This document shows, in pieces, positions 1 through 8,601 of a DNA stretch of 54,284 bases. Location: NCBI GenBank assembly GCA_046328715.1, contig JAXLWB010000067.1:1-54284 (forward strand), read 5' to 3'. The notes under the pieces were generated by a model that saw only the letters and a program-made list of their open reading frames with translations, was not told where the DNA came from and searched no databases. The first letter of the stretch is position 1. The number at the start of each line of letters is the position of its first letter. Origin of the DNA: JAXLWB01 sp046328715. GTDB lineage: Bacteria; Chloroflexota; Anaerolineae; Caldilineales; Caldilineaceae. The translations under genes and the position numbers were made by a program.

Positions 1-1432
1 TAGCTGCTTCTTCGTTCAGTCCATAGGCTTTGGCCGTTTCGCCGATAGCTGAACGAGGACGCATTGTGCTCACTGTGGCTACTAGCGCAACTCGATCTTC
101 ACCATAGGTGTGGCGTACATATTCCAGCACTTCATCGCGACGTTCGCTGCAAAAATCGAGGTCAATGTCCGGCGGCGAACCCCGCTCCGGGTTAAGGAAA
201 CGTTCGAAGAGGAGGTTGTTAGCGATGGGATCGACGGTGGTAATCCCAGTGGCATAGGCGACGAGAGAGTTCGCAACACTGCCGCGTGTGCTGACTGGGA
301 TGCCTCGGCTGCGTGCAAAACGGACAATATCGGCAACGACCAAAAAAAGCGGAGCATAGCCGGCGCGTGCAATGATGGAAAGTTCATCCTGTAACCGTTG
401 CAGTAGTATCAGTCTATCAATCGATTGTGACGCTTTCGCCAGCGGATTGGCATCTGTACTGTTCCATTCGGTACTCGACAACCCGCTTTCCATAGGCTCT
501 GAATGATAGAGTCTGTCGATGCCTTGATGAGCGAGATTGGTTAACTCGTCGTTGGTGCTGACTCCTTCTGCCAATTTCAGCATTGGGAAAATGGGCTTGC
601 CGCTGGGCAGTGCTGGTTCGCAGCTAGCGAGCAGTTGGTCAACATTGCCGATTGCCTGAGGAAAGGCAGCAAAACGTTGCTGTATCTCTTCTGGAGAAAG
701 CCAGTGCAGCTCTACGGCGGGCTCATTATCATCCGGCAAAGCTGTGGCTGAAACTTCTTCGAGCCGACAGTTGCGATCGATGGCAGCCAGCAAACGCAGA
801 CGGTGGCGTTCCGCAGGCAAAAGTGTGTATACGGGTTGCACCGCTACCACTGGTAAGCCAAAGCGCTGAGCTAGACGATTCACCTGCTGGGCGATGGCTT
901 GGTCACTTGCGGTATGCAACTCCAGCGCAAGATAGCCTTGCTCCTCAAACATGCCCGCAAAACGTCCCAAAAAAGTATTGGCCGACTTTGTATCGCTGGC
1001 TGCGAGCCAGCGTTGTAGCCAACTCCGCCGCCCGCCAGCGATGGCGATGACGCCTCCATGGTTGGCTTTTAGCTCTTCCCATGAAACTCCCTGCTGCGCA
1101 CGCTGCTCACGTTCTGGGCTGGCCTGGATGATCGAAGAGAGGCGACAAAGTGACTGGTAGCCCGCATGGTTGGCAGCTAACAGGACAAACGGTTCGGGAG
1201 TGTTCTCTGTCTGCGCTTGTGGCAGTTGAACATTCAACGTCATCCCTACAATTGGCTGGATGCCAACTTTGCTACAGGCCGCGCAAAATTCAACAACCCC
1301 GTAAAGCGCATTGTGGTCGGTCAGCGCCAAATAATCCATCTGATTGGCTGTAGCTGCTGTAACGAGTTCATCAATCGAGGGAGTTGCAGCAAGGAGTGAA
1401 TAGTGCGAGTGAACGTGTAAATGTGTAAACAT
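1..1432 (-). CDS. dnaE: DNA polymerase III alpha subunit, DnaE family (3' end outside window)
   Basis: Replicative or error-prone C-family DNA polymerase; 477 codons are visible and the gene runs off the left edge. The protein begins MFTHLHVHSHYSLL, the PHP-domain opening with its HxH metal ligands. ALTDHNALYG and GIQPIVG follow, so the PHP metal site looks intact. Near residue 400 is RGIPVSTRGSVANSL. PDIDLDF has its acidic residues at 422, 424 and 426, the palm-domain catalytic motif of the family. The start is the only sensible one because it gives the PHP domain directly; no clear Shine-Dalgarno is seen, and an inverted-repeat array lies immediately upstream. Divergent from pyk. Whether this is the main DnaE or a DnaE2-type paralogue cannot be decided without the C-terminal half. 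Confidence 0.93.
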   Translation of the reverse strand, partial: MFTHLHVHSHYSLLAATPSIDELVTAATANQMDYLALTDHNALYGVVEFCAACSKVGIQPIVGMTLNVQLPQAQTENTPEPFVLLAANHAGYQSLCRLSSIIQASPEREQRAQQGVSWEELKANHGGVIAIAGGRRSWLQRWLAASDTKSANTFLGRFAGMFEEQGYLALELHTASDQAIAQQVNRLAQRFGLPVVAVQPVYTLLPAERHRLRLLAAIDRNCRLEEVSATALPDDNEPAVELHWLSPEEIQQRFAAFPQAIGNVDQLLASCEPALPSGKPIFPMLKLAEGVSTNDELTNLAHQGIDRLYHSEPMESGLSSTEWNSTDANPLAKASQSIDRLILLQRLQDELSIIARAGYAPLFLVVADIVRFARSRGIPVSTRGSVANSLVAYATGITTVDPIANNLLFERFLNPERGSPPDIDLDFCSERRDEVLEYVRHTYGEDRVALVATVSTMRPRSAIGETAKAYGLNEEAA

Positions 1433-1435
1433 AGA

Positions 1436-1532
1436 GCAAAGTTGCAAGGAGCAAGATATAGGTTGCAGGCAACAAAGTACCATGTAACTCTGCAACTCTG
1501 CAATTCTGCAACTCTGCCACTTTGCAACTCTC
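1436..1532. repeat. inverted array of 7-8-nt units between dnaE and pyk
   Basis: The left arm (about 1436-1479) is made of 7-nt units such as GCAAGGA and GCAAGAT. The right arm (about 1484-1532) is made of 8-nt units close to AACTCTGC. The arms are imperfectly complementary (GCAAAGTTGCA against TGCCACTTTGCAACT). This is the only intergenic member of the class that lies between divergent genes rather than at a gene end; it starts 4 nt from the dnaE start codon. Confidence 0.7.
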
Positions 1533-1729
1533 TCACTAGCTTTCTATCGTTGGCTCTTGCGTTCTCTCTTTCGCTGCTGAGGCAAGCTCAAATTTCCGTC
1601 AAGTTGGTGCAATCTGTGTTACAATTCTTGCCTTGTGGGTTAACATTTTCGATTAAACTAAGCTCTGAATGGGAAGCGGAGTTTGCTTCTTATTACAACC
1701 GCAGTTTAGATCACAAGAAGAGGAATTAT

Positions 1730-3154
1730 ATGCTTCGTGCAAAGATTGTTTGCACCATTGGCCCTGCCAGTGAAGATATTGCAATTATTCGCCAACTCAT
1801 TCTATCTGGCATGACGGTTTGCCGTCTGAATATGAGTCATGGTACCCATGCTGATCATAAACGGCGCATCGACCGCATTCGTCAAGCCTCTGAGGATTTA
1901 GACCGTCCGATTGCCCTTTTGGCCGATCTTCAAGGCCCCAAGTTGCGCACAGGGATTATGCAGGAAGGAGGCGTGCCGCTGATTAAAGGCGAGACGCTCA
2001 TATTAACGACCGAAGATCTGGTTGGCGCGCCGGGTCGTGTCCCAATCCAGTATAAGGAAATGCCTAAATCGGTAAAACCAGGGGAGCGGATTCTCTTGGA
2101 CGATGGTTTGCTGGAATTGGAAGTCATAGAGACTAACTCCAAAGAGATCATTACTCGGATCATCATTGGTGGAGTTCTCAACAATAACAAAGGGATGAAT
2201 CTGCCCGATGCTTCTCTCTCTATTCCTGCCCTCAGCGTAAAAGACCTCAACGATGCCCGCTTTGCAATCGAACAACAACTGGACTTTATTGCGCTCAGCT
2301 TCGTGCGCACCGATGAGGAAGTAAAGGGACTCAAAGAATTTATCCGCAGCAATTCACCTAATGGCCGTGAAATTCCCGTCATCTCAAAAATTGAAAAGCC
2401 AGAAGCTGTAAAAAATCTCGATGCGATTATTGCCGCTTCAGACGGTATTATGGTGGCACGTGGCGATCTGGGCATTGAAACGAATCCTGAATTTGTGCCG
2501 AGCATCCAAAAGACAATCATCGCCAAATGTATGCAGGCGACCAAGCCCGTGATTACAGCAACGCAGATGCTTGACTCGATGACCTACAAGCCACGACCCA
2601 CCCGCGCTGAGGTAAGTGATGTGGCAAATGCCGTTCTGGATGGTACCGATGCGGTCATGCTTTCGGGAGAAACCGCCAATGGTGCCTTCCCGGTTGAGGT
2701 CGTGCAGATGATGGCGCGGATTGCGGCAGAAACCGAGCGAGTGCGCATTGCTGGCCAACACCAAATCAAGTACCCAGAACCTCCGATCTTTACATCAGCC
2801 GGTGCCATTTGCCATTCTGCGGTTCAAATTGCCGACGAAGCCAATGCGCGCGTCATCCTGGCACCCACAATTAGTGGTAACACCGCTCGGCTGATTGCTG
2901 CGTTTCGGCCACGTGTGCCGGTCATTGCGCTCACGCCCGATCCGGTGGTACAACGTCGTCTTTGTCTCCAGTGGGGTACAACGGCGCTGCTTTCCAAGCG
3001 TATGAATACGACGGATGATGTGGTGAACGATGCTGTGAATCAGGCCATCGGCCACAAACTGATTGAGTCGGGTGATCGAGTGGTGGTAACTGCTGGCGTT
3101 GTGAGTGGCGGACGGAGTGCGACCAATTTGGTGATGATGCGCGAGGTAGAATAG
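1730..3154 (+). CDS. pyk: pyruvate kinase
   Basis: Cytosolic glycolytic enzyme converting phosphoenolpyruvate and ADP to pyruvate and ATP. The 474-aa length is typical. The start at MLRAKIVCTIGPAS is supported by AGAGGAA just upstream; an upstream extension in the same frame runs through repeat sequence and is not credible. Visible family motifs are NMSHGTHADH, LADLQGPKLRTG, KIEKPEAV, the active-site loop DGIMVARGDLGIE and the PK signature TATQMLDSM. The C-terminal allosteric-type domain is complete. Convergent with the MFS gene, with a hairpin repeat directly after the stop. Confidence 0.97.
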   Translation: MLRAKIVCTIGPASEDIAIIRQLILSGMTVCRLNMSHGTHADHKRRIDRIRQASEDLDRPIALLADLQGPKLRTGIMQEGGVPLIKGETLILTTEDLVGAPGRVPIQYKEMPKSVKPGERILLDDGLLELEVIETNSKEIITRIIIGGVLNNNKGMNLPDASLSIPALSVKDLNDARFAIEQQLDFIALSFVRTDEEVKGLKEFIRSNSPNGREIPVISKIEKPEAVKNLDAIIAASDGIMVARGDLGIETNPEFVPSIQKTIIAKCMQATKPVITATQMLDSMTYKPRPTRAEVSDVANAVLDGTDAVMLSGETANGAFPVEVVQMMARIAAETERVRIAGQHQIKYPEPPIFTSAGAICHSAVQIADEANARVILAPTISGNTARLIAAFRPRVPVIALTPDPVVQRRLCLQWGTTALLSKRMNTTDDVVNDAVNQAIGHKLIESGDRVVVTAGVVSGGRSATNLVMMREVE

Positions 3155-3157
3155 TGG

Positions 3158-3219
3158 GAAGCAGGATGCAAGATGCAAGATGCAAGTTGCAGAAGAAATT
3201 GCAACCTGCAACCTGCTTC
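3158..3219. repeat. inverted array of 7-nt units, convergent junction (likely bidirectional terminator)
   Basis: The left arm 3158-3178 and right arm 3199-3219 are 21-nt complements with three mismatches. Units are 7 nt (GATGCAA, GATGCAA, GTTGCAG). It lies between the stop codons of pyk and the MFS gene, which face each other. Confidence 0.75.
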
Positions 3220-3221
3220 GT

Positions 3222-4577
3222 TCAAACTCCTTGAGGAACCTGGTTGCCTGCTTCGGTAATGGCTCGTCGTACATTGACAAACGGCAGCAAAATCAGCCCC
3301 GCCGCAAAGAACACGGCAATCGAGAGGATCGCAATCCGATAGCTGCCTGTAAAATTAATCGCAGTTGCAAAGAGTGCCGGCCCCATCCAACTGGTGCCAC
3401 GTTCGCTGACCTCGTACAGGCTAAAATATTCCGACTCTTTGCCGTGTGGAATCATCAGTGAAAAAAGCGAGCGGCTCAATGCCTGACTGCCGCCCAAAAC
3501 AACTGCAATTACCGCCGCCATGATGTAAAATTGTAGCTGGGTCGATAAAAATAGCCAGGCATAGAAGGAAACTCCAGTCCAAATCACCAGGCTCAACATG
3601 ATGGCACCCTTCGTCGTCAGCTTTTGTGCCAGATAATTAAAAAGCAGCGATCCGCCAAACGCCACAAATTGTACCATCAAGATCACTAACCCCAACTCTG
3701 TTGCATTCAAGTTCAGTTCGTGTCGTCCAAACTCGGAAGATTGTGAAATGACGGTCTGGATGCCATCGTTGTAGAGTAGGTAGGCGATCAAAAAGAGCAA
3801 CGTTTGCGGAAATTGCGGAAGCTGGCGCAATGTATGCCCCAGTTGGCGGAAGCCAACCGATAAGAGATTCTGCCCTGGCGGTAGGTGATTCACAGGTGCG
3901 CGGCGCTTGAGTCGATTTAGCGGAATCAGCGTAAACAGCGCCCACCAGAGGCCAGCCGAGGTGATGCAGATGCGCATAGCATCATATTGATTGATGCCCA
4001 TTCCACTCGCCAAAAAGGCAACAAAGATCACATTTACGGCAAGCAGCAGTCCGCCTCCCAAATAGCCCAATGCCCACCCTTGCGAAGAGACCCGATCTCG
4101 TTCATCGGCTGAGGCAATCTCGGGCAAGTACGCGTTGTAACAAACAATGGAACCGCCGAAGGTTAGGTTGGCAATCAAAAAGAGCAGACCAGCCAGAAGA
4201 TAGCGATCGCCTGTGACGAAGAAGATGGCTATGGTCGCAAATGCGCCGATATAGGCCAAGATGCCTAAAAGTTGCTTCTTGAGATTGGAAAAATCTGCCA
4301 AAGCGCCCAAAAAAGGCAAAAAGAGCACCTGCAAAACTACCGACAACGAGACGAGATAGCCCCAATAGGCTCCGGGCAACATGTGAAAGCCCAATAAAGA
4401 GATGGTTCCATCGCCTGCTTTTGCTGCTGTTTCGGCTAAATTGGTGAGGTAGGGGCCCATGAAGGCGGTGACTACAGTAGTCGAAAATGCGGAGTTTGCC
4501 CAATCATAGAAATACCAACCGACTTGTTCTGAACGACTATAGGTTGCGCTCTTGGAGTTTACGAGCTGCTCTTGCAT
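3222..4577 (-). CDS. MFS transporter, Atg22/UMF1-like
   Basis: Predicted 12-helix integral membrane permease of 451 aa. The N-terminal YFYDWANSAF is the hallmark of the UMF1/Atg22-like branch of the major facilitator superfamily. GGSQALSRSLFSLMIP and the final hydrophobic helices fit the same family. The start is preceded by AAAGAGGAAG at good spacing. Bacterial members are often annotated as vacuole-effluxer-like permeases; the substrate is unknown and nothing here reveals it. Divergent from the DUF84 gene. Confidence 0.93.
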   Translation of the reverse strand: MQEQLVNSKSATYSRSEQVGWYFYDWANSAFSTTVVTAFMGPYLTNLAETAAKAGDGTISLLGFHMLPGAYWGYLVSLSVVLQVLFLPFLGALADFSNLKKQLLGILAYIGAFATIAIFFVTGDRYLLAGLLFLIANLTFGGSIVCYNAYLPEIASADERDRVSSQGWALGYLGGGLLLAVNVIFVAFLASGMGINQYDAMRICITSAGLWWALFTLIPLNRLKRRAPVNHLPPGQNLLSVGFRQLGHTLRQLPQFPQTLLFLIAYLLYNDGIQTVISQSSEFGRHELNLNATELGLVILMVQFVAFGGSLLFNYLAQKLTTKGAIMLSLVIWTGVSFYAWLFLSTQLQFYIMAAVIAVVLGGSQALSRSLFSLMIPHGKESEYFSLYEVSERGTSWMGPALFATAINFTGSYRIAILSIAVFFAAGLILLPFVNVRRAITEAGNQVPQGV

Positions 4578-4766
4578 GAATACTTCCTCTTTGAAGGTGG
4601 TTAAGTTTTAACATTTTACCAAACATGCAATAGTCAGTAAAATAGCCATTCCTTAAGCGGATTGTCGCAGATTTAAATGTTTACTGGTTTCTGTCGAACA
4701 AATTTCTATGCAAACTGACTCTACGAGAAGCCACTAGACAGGTGAAGGCATAAGAGGTAAGTAAAA

Positions 4767-5294
4767 ATGAAGCAAATTGCGGTGGGTTCTACGAATCCCG
4801 TTAAGCTGGATGCCATTCGCCATGTAGTAGATCGTCTGTGGCCACAAGTTCAATTTTTACCCATCGAAGTTGAATCGGGCGTACGAGCGCAGCCACTCAG
4901 CGACGAGGAGGCGATTCAAGGTGCGCTCAATCGTGCTCGTGGTGCACTCTTGCAGCATCCCAGCGACCTGGGCATTGGCATTGAAGGGAATACGGTGGAA
5001 TTGGCGTTCGGGATGTTTTCCACTGCGTGGGTTGCCATTGTGGATCGCCAGGGACAAGTGGGGCTTGGATCGTCGGGGCGTTTTGTCCTGCCCGAGACGA
5101 TTGCCGAGGCGATCCGCAAGGGTGGTGAGCTTGGCCCTTTGATGGATCAACGTACAGGTGAATCCAATGTCAAACAGAAACAAGGTGCCGTTGGCATCTT
5201 GACCAAAGGGCTGCTCAATCGTACAGAAGCATTAGAGATCGGCGTCATCTGTGCCCTGAGCCAATTTGTAGCCAGTGAATATTACCGTGCGTAA
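4767..5294 (+). CDS. yjjX: inosine/xanthosine triphosphatase, DUF84 family
   Basis: House-cleaning NTPase that hydrolyses non-canonical purine nucleoside triphosphates (ITP/XTP). The 175-aa length matches E. coli YjjX. Conserved features are GSTNPVKLDAI at the N-terminus, ESGVRAQPLSDEEA in the middle, GALNRARGAL and the GIEG stretch. The start has AAGAGG about 10 nt upstream. Convergent with an M20 peptidase gene; the intervening 178 nt hold an inverted repeat. Confidence 0.9.
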   Translation: MKQIAVGSTNPVKLDAIRHVVDRLWPQVQFLPIEVESGVRAQPLSDEEAIQGALNRARGALLQHPSDLGIGIEGNTVELAFGMFSTAWVAIVDRQGQVGLGSSGRFVLPETIAEAIRKGGELGPLMDQRTGESNVKQKQGAVGILTKGLLNRTEALEIGVICALSQFVASEYYRA

Positions 5295-5304
5295 GCGTAC
5301 GCCA

Positions 5305-5408
5305 TGTCCTGTACGGGACACCTGAATCTAGCAGGGACACATTCCATAAAGTGTTGAAAAGATTGGTGAATGGTTCTCGATTCTAAAATCTGCTGTCCCT
5401 ACAGGACA
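5305..5408. repeat. inverted repeat at convergent junction
   Basis: The 16-nt left arm (TGTCCTGTACGGGACA, 5305-5320) is matched by the complementary TGTCCCTACAGGACA at 5394-5408 with one base gapped. Each arm is itself nearly self-complementary. It is not a clear 7-8-nt tandem array, but occupies the same position between converging genes. Confidence 0.55.
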
Positions 5409-5472
5409 AAACATATCCAATCACTCGATATACTCGTTTGACCCCTTACTGACGTGTAGGGTTCTGAAACTA

Positions 5473-6609
5473 TCACAATTCAGACAAGAGCGCCGTCAAT
5501 AGTGCCAAGCGAGGAGCCAGTTGATCGATCAGGATGTGTTCGTGATCGGCATGTGCTCCTGCACCAGGCAATCCCAAGCCATCCATCGTCGGGATGCCCA
5601 ACGCCGCAGTGAAATTTCCGTCACTGCCGCCGCCGGTGCCACCTTCTTTCAGTTCCATCCCAAGGGTTGCCCCAATCGTGCGCACACGCTCAAAGAGCGG
5701 CATCGTCACTTTGCGCTCCATCGGCGGGCGATTCCAGCCTCCGCTGATCGCGACCTTGCAGCCAGGGACGGTCGGTTGCAACTGGGCAAAGGCCTGCGAA
5801 ATCCGCTGTGCTTCATCCTCAGTCCAGGAACGTACATCGATCTGGGCGCTGGCCTCCGCCGCAATCACATTGGCCGCAGTGCCACCTTGAATTACGCCGA
5901 CGTTGAGCGTGGTCTCTTTCTCTTTATTCGCCAACTGGTGCAGATGGATCACCTGCCGCGCCAGTTCAAGCACCGCACTGGCTCCCTTGTCCGGATCGAC
6001 ACCGGCATGGGCCGCTTTGCCGGTAACCTGCAATTGGAAACGACCGATGCCTTTGCGTGCTGTTTTTAATACACCACCTGGCAGCGGCGGCTCCATCACC
6101 AGCACATACGCCGCCTTGCGTGCCTCTTCCTCAATCAACTCGCGCGAATGATAGCTGCCTACTTCCTCATCCGAGGTCATTAATACGGTGATGGGTCGAG
6201 GCCGAGTTCCAATGGCTTCGTTGAGCAGCCGCAGTGCATATTCTACGAGCACCAGGCTCGACTTCATGTCGAGAATGCCTGGGCCATAGGCGCGCCCATT
6301 CTCCACTCGGAAGGGCATACGGGCCAACGTACCTACAGGCCAGACAGTGTCAAAGTGGCAGAGGATGAGTCCTGGCTTGGCATCACTTTGTGCTCCCAAG
6401 TGCGCCAGCACATGATTGCCAGCCTTGGCAATGGGCAGAACTTGAGCCTGTGCCCCAATTTGTTGGAATCGTTCGGCCAGGGATTCGGCGCAACCGTCGA
6501 GTTGCCCTTTATCATGGGTAGGCGTTTCATGGAGTACCAATGGACGGATGGCGTCGAGCATCTCCGCCTCGAGCGCCTGGCAACGGGTAAGTAGTGTAGA
6601 GTCGTGCAT
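5473..6609 (-). CDS. M20 family metallopeptidase (glutamate carboxypeptidase-like)
   Basis: Zinc-dependent exopeptidase of the CPG2/ArgE/DapE group, 378 aa from the start chosen at MHDSTLL. A longer form would add 64 mostly hydrophobic residues with no family support. Motifs: CHFDTVWP (first metal His and Asp), GILDMKSS (bridging Asp), TSDEEVGS (general-base Glu pair), a dimerisation-domain stretch with GKAAHAGVDP, and the C-terminal metal His in ADHEHI. Likely cytosolic; the substrate could be an acylated or glutamylated amino acid. No good Shine-Dalgarno precedes the start, so it could be a few codons off. Confidence 0.9.
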   Translation of the reverse strand: MHDSTLLTRCQALEAEMLDAIRPLVLHETPTHDKGQLDGCAESLAERFQQIGAQAQVLPIAKAGNHVLAHLGAQSDAKPGLILCHFDTVWPVGTLARMPFRVENGRAYGPGILDMKSSLVLVEYALRLLNEAIGTRPRPITVLMTSDEEVGSYHSRELIEEEARKAAYVLVMEPPLPGGVLKTARKGIGRFQLQVTGKAAHAGVDPDKGASAVLELARQVIHLHQLANKEKETTLNVGVIQGGTAANVIAAEASAQIDVRSWTEDEAQRISQAFAQLQPTVPGCKVAISGGWNRPPMERKVTMPLFERVRTIGATLGMELKEGGTGGGSDGNFTAALGIPTMDGLGLPGAGAHADHEHILIDQLAPRLALLTALLSEL

Positions 6610-6830
6610 AGATTGGTGAATAGTAGAAATGAATGTTCGAGTTTTTATTACTATAGCACAGGCGTTCCCTTCAACAACAAAAAATACGGGCTTTGCCTGC
6701 AAGGTGTCAAAAGATCCTGTTATAAAAGTTACAAACATGATATACTTAATTGGGTGGCACACCGCTCTTAGTTGGGTAGAATTTGATCCTCTTACAATCA
6801 ATGTATGCTTTCATATTTTAGGAGGCAACG

Positions 6831-7328
6831 ATGCTGTCCTCTCAAATCTTGACACTATTTGACTATCATTACTGGGCGACGAATCTCATCCTGGAGCAAG
6901 TGGAGAAGATTTCGTACGAGGCATTCATTGAGGAACGCTCATCGAGTTGGAAAAGCATTCGTGGCACGCTTGTGCATATGCTCAGCGCTGAATATACCTG
7001 GCGTCAACGCTGTCAATATCACAATTCGCCGCAACCTTTGCCGGAGAGTGACTTTCCTACCCTGGGCATTTTGCGTGCCCATTGGAGTGAAGACCGGGCA
7101 GCCATGCGATCCTACCTACGCACCTTGCGCGATGACGATCTGCAGATGATGATTGATTACAGAACCTCGGCTGGCATTCCCTACTCCACGCCGCTTTGGC
7201 AAATTCTGATCCACGTAACGATGCACGGTATGCAACATCGCGCCGAGTTGGCTCTCGTTCTCACTGAACTTGGTTATTCGCCGGGTGACATTGATCTGAT
7301 CATGTATTTGCGGCAACGAGCCCAGTAA
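6831..7328 (+). CDS. DinB family protein
   Basis: Four-helix DinB/YfiT-like metalloprotein of 165 aa. Members bind a divalent metal through three His residues; many act as thiol-dependent transferases, others are uncharacterised. Visible are LVHMLSAEYTWR (first His) and HGMQHRAELALVLTELGYSPGD (second and third His). An ideal Shine-Dalgarno, AGGAGG, sits before the ATG. Its partner thiol and substrate cannot be told from sequence. A second DinB gene lies at 10733. Confidence 0.88.
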   Translation: MLSSQILTLFDYHYWATNLILEQVEKISYEAFIEERSSSWKSIRGTLVHMLSAEYTWRQRCQYHNSPQPLPESDFPTLGILRAHWSEDRAAMRSYLRTLRDDDLQMMIDYRTSAGIPYSTPLWQILIHVTMHGMQHRAELALVLTELGYSPGDIDLIMYLRQRAQ

Positions 7329-7354
7329 AAGAGGAGTAACTATCCTGCCTGCAA

Positions 7355-7409
7355 CAACTTGACCGGCTCGCCGTGAGCTCGCCGACACGGCACTTCACGG
7401 TTCAAGTTG
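7355..7409. repeat. short inverted repeat after dinB
   Basis: CAACTTGACCG at 7355-7365 is complementary to CGGTTCAAGTTG at 7398-7409 with one extra base. It lies in the gap between the DinB and GNAT genes, where a terminator would be expected, but has no T-run. Confidence 0.4.
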
Positions 7410-7500
7410 CGTATGATTGCCGCCTTTTCACTTGCATTATCTGGAAAAGCGCCGGTCAAGTTTTCTACACCTGGACGGATACAAAGAGGATTCTTACCTT

Positions 7501-8370
7501 ATGCTTCACCTACAAACCTACATTAACGCCGCCGATTTCCTCTCCGTTACCCAAACTGTCTTGGAGGAGGACGAGGTAAGCAACGGGTTGATGCTTGGCA
7601 TTGCACTGCGCCTGCAGGAAAATCCTGAACGGGCTCCCGAGGATCTCTTTCTTGCCACCGTGAACGACGGAGCGACCCTGGGTGTGGCCGCATTGATGAC
7701 GCCTCCTCACAATGTGGTCGTTTTCAGCCAATTGCCTGAGCCTTTTGCTGCCTTTGACTTTTTGATCACCCGCCTGTTGGATTGGCCACAGCAACCGTTA
7801 GGTGTCAACGGCCGCAAAGAGTGGGCGCAGCGCTTTGCCGAATGTTGGCATCAACGCACAGGTCAACCCTATCATGCTGCTGTACAACTCCGTTCTTACC
7901 GCTTGGATCAAGTGCTCTTTGGCGTAGGGGTTGCTCCGGGTGCAATGCGGGTTGCGACCTTGCAGGATTTGCCGCTGGTGATACAGTGGCTAGATGAATT
8001 TGAACGGGAAGCGTTGCCGCATGCCGTTGGGCGAAATCGTCAGCCAGGCGCAGAGGAATGGCAAATCAAACAGGGAAATCTCTTCTTGTGGGAGGATGGG
8101 GATCAAGTGGTTGCCTTGGCTGGAAGGTCACGTCCGACTGCCCATGGTATCTCGGTTGGGCCAGTGTACACACCTCCTTCGCTGCGTGGACGCGGTTATG
8201 CAACGGCATTGGTCGCCGAGCTAAGCCAACATTTACTCGATAGCGGCTATCAATTCACTACTCTCTTTACCGACCTCGCCAATCCTACCTCAAATAATAT
8301 CTACCAGAAGATTGGTTATCAACCTGTCTGTGATTTTACTGAGTATTCATTTGAGAGTAAAAATGATTGA
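7501..8370 (+). CDS. GNAT family N-acetyltransferase
   Basis: Predicted acetyl-CoA-dependent acyltransferase of 289 aa. The C-terminal half holds the GNAT fold: VGPVYTPPSLRGRGYATALV contains the acetyl-CoA pyrophosphate loop (RGRGYA, matching Q/RxxGxG/A), and IYQKIGYQPV is motif B. The N-terminal half is less conserved and looks like a degenerate GNAT-type domain, as in double-domain members. The start at MLHLQTYINAADF is chosen over an upstream ATG that would run through an inverted repeat; AGAGGAT lies upstream. The substrate is unknown. Confidence 0.88.
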   Translation: MLHLQTYINAADFLSVTQTVLEEDEVSNGLMLGIALRLQENPERAPEDLFLATVNDGATLGVAALMTPPHNVVVFSQLPEPFAAFDFLITRLLDWPQQPLGVNGRKEWAQRFAECWHQRTGQPYHAAVQLRSYRLDQVLFGVGVAPGAMRVATLQDLPLVIQWLDEFEREALPHAVGRNRQPGAEEWQIKQGNLFLWEDGDQVVALAGRSRPTAHGISVGPVYTPPSLRGRGYATALVAELSQHLLDSGYQFTTLFTDLANPTSNNIYQKIGYQPVCDFTEYSFESKND

Positions 8371-8468
8371 TGAAAAGATTAGGCGATTGAGAGATGGCTG
8401 TGACAAAATCTTTCAATCTCTTAGATCTCTCGATCTCAATTCCATTTATTGAAATAGGTAAGGTTTCA

Positions 8469-8573
8469 GGACACAGAGCGCATAGAGAATACACGGAGAA
8501 CACTGAGAGGGAACAGAGAAATTCTCTTCCTGTTCTCTCTGATATCTGTGTCTTCTCCGTGTGTTCTTTGTCC
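8469..8573. repeat. inverted array related to CACGGAG/CACAGAG units
   Basis: The purine-rich left arm (8469-8520, units like ACACAGAG and ACACGGAG) is followed directly by its pyrimidine-rich complement (8521-8573). It shares its unit with the element at 15004-15114. It lies downstream of the GNAT gene and ends 28 nt before the GH4 start. Confidence 0.75.
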
Positions 8574-8601
8574 CGGATTCTTACAACAACGGAGCTTTTT
8601 T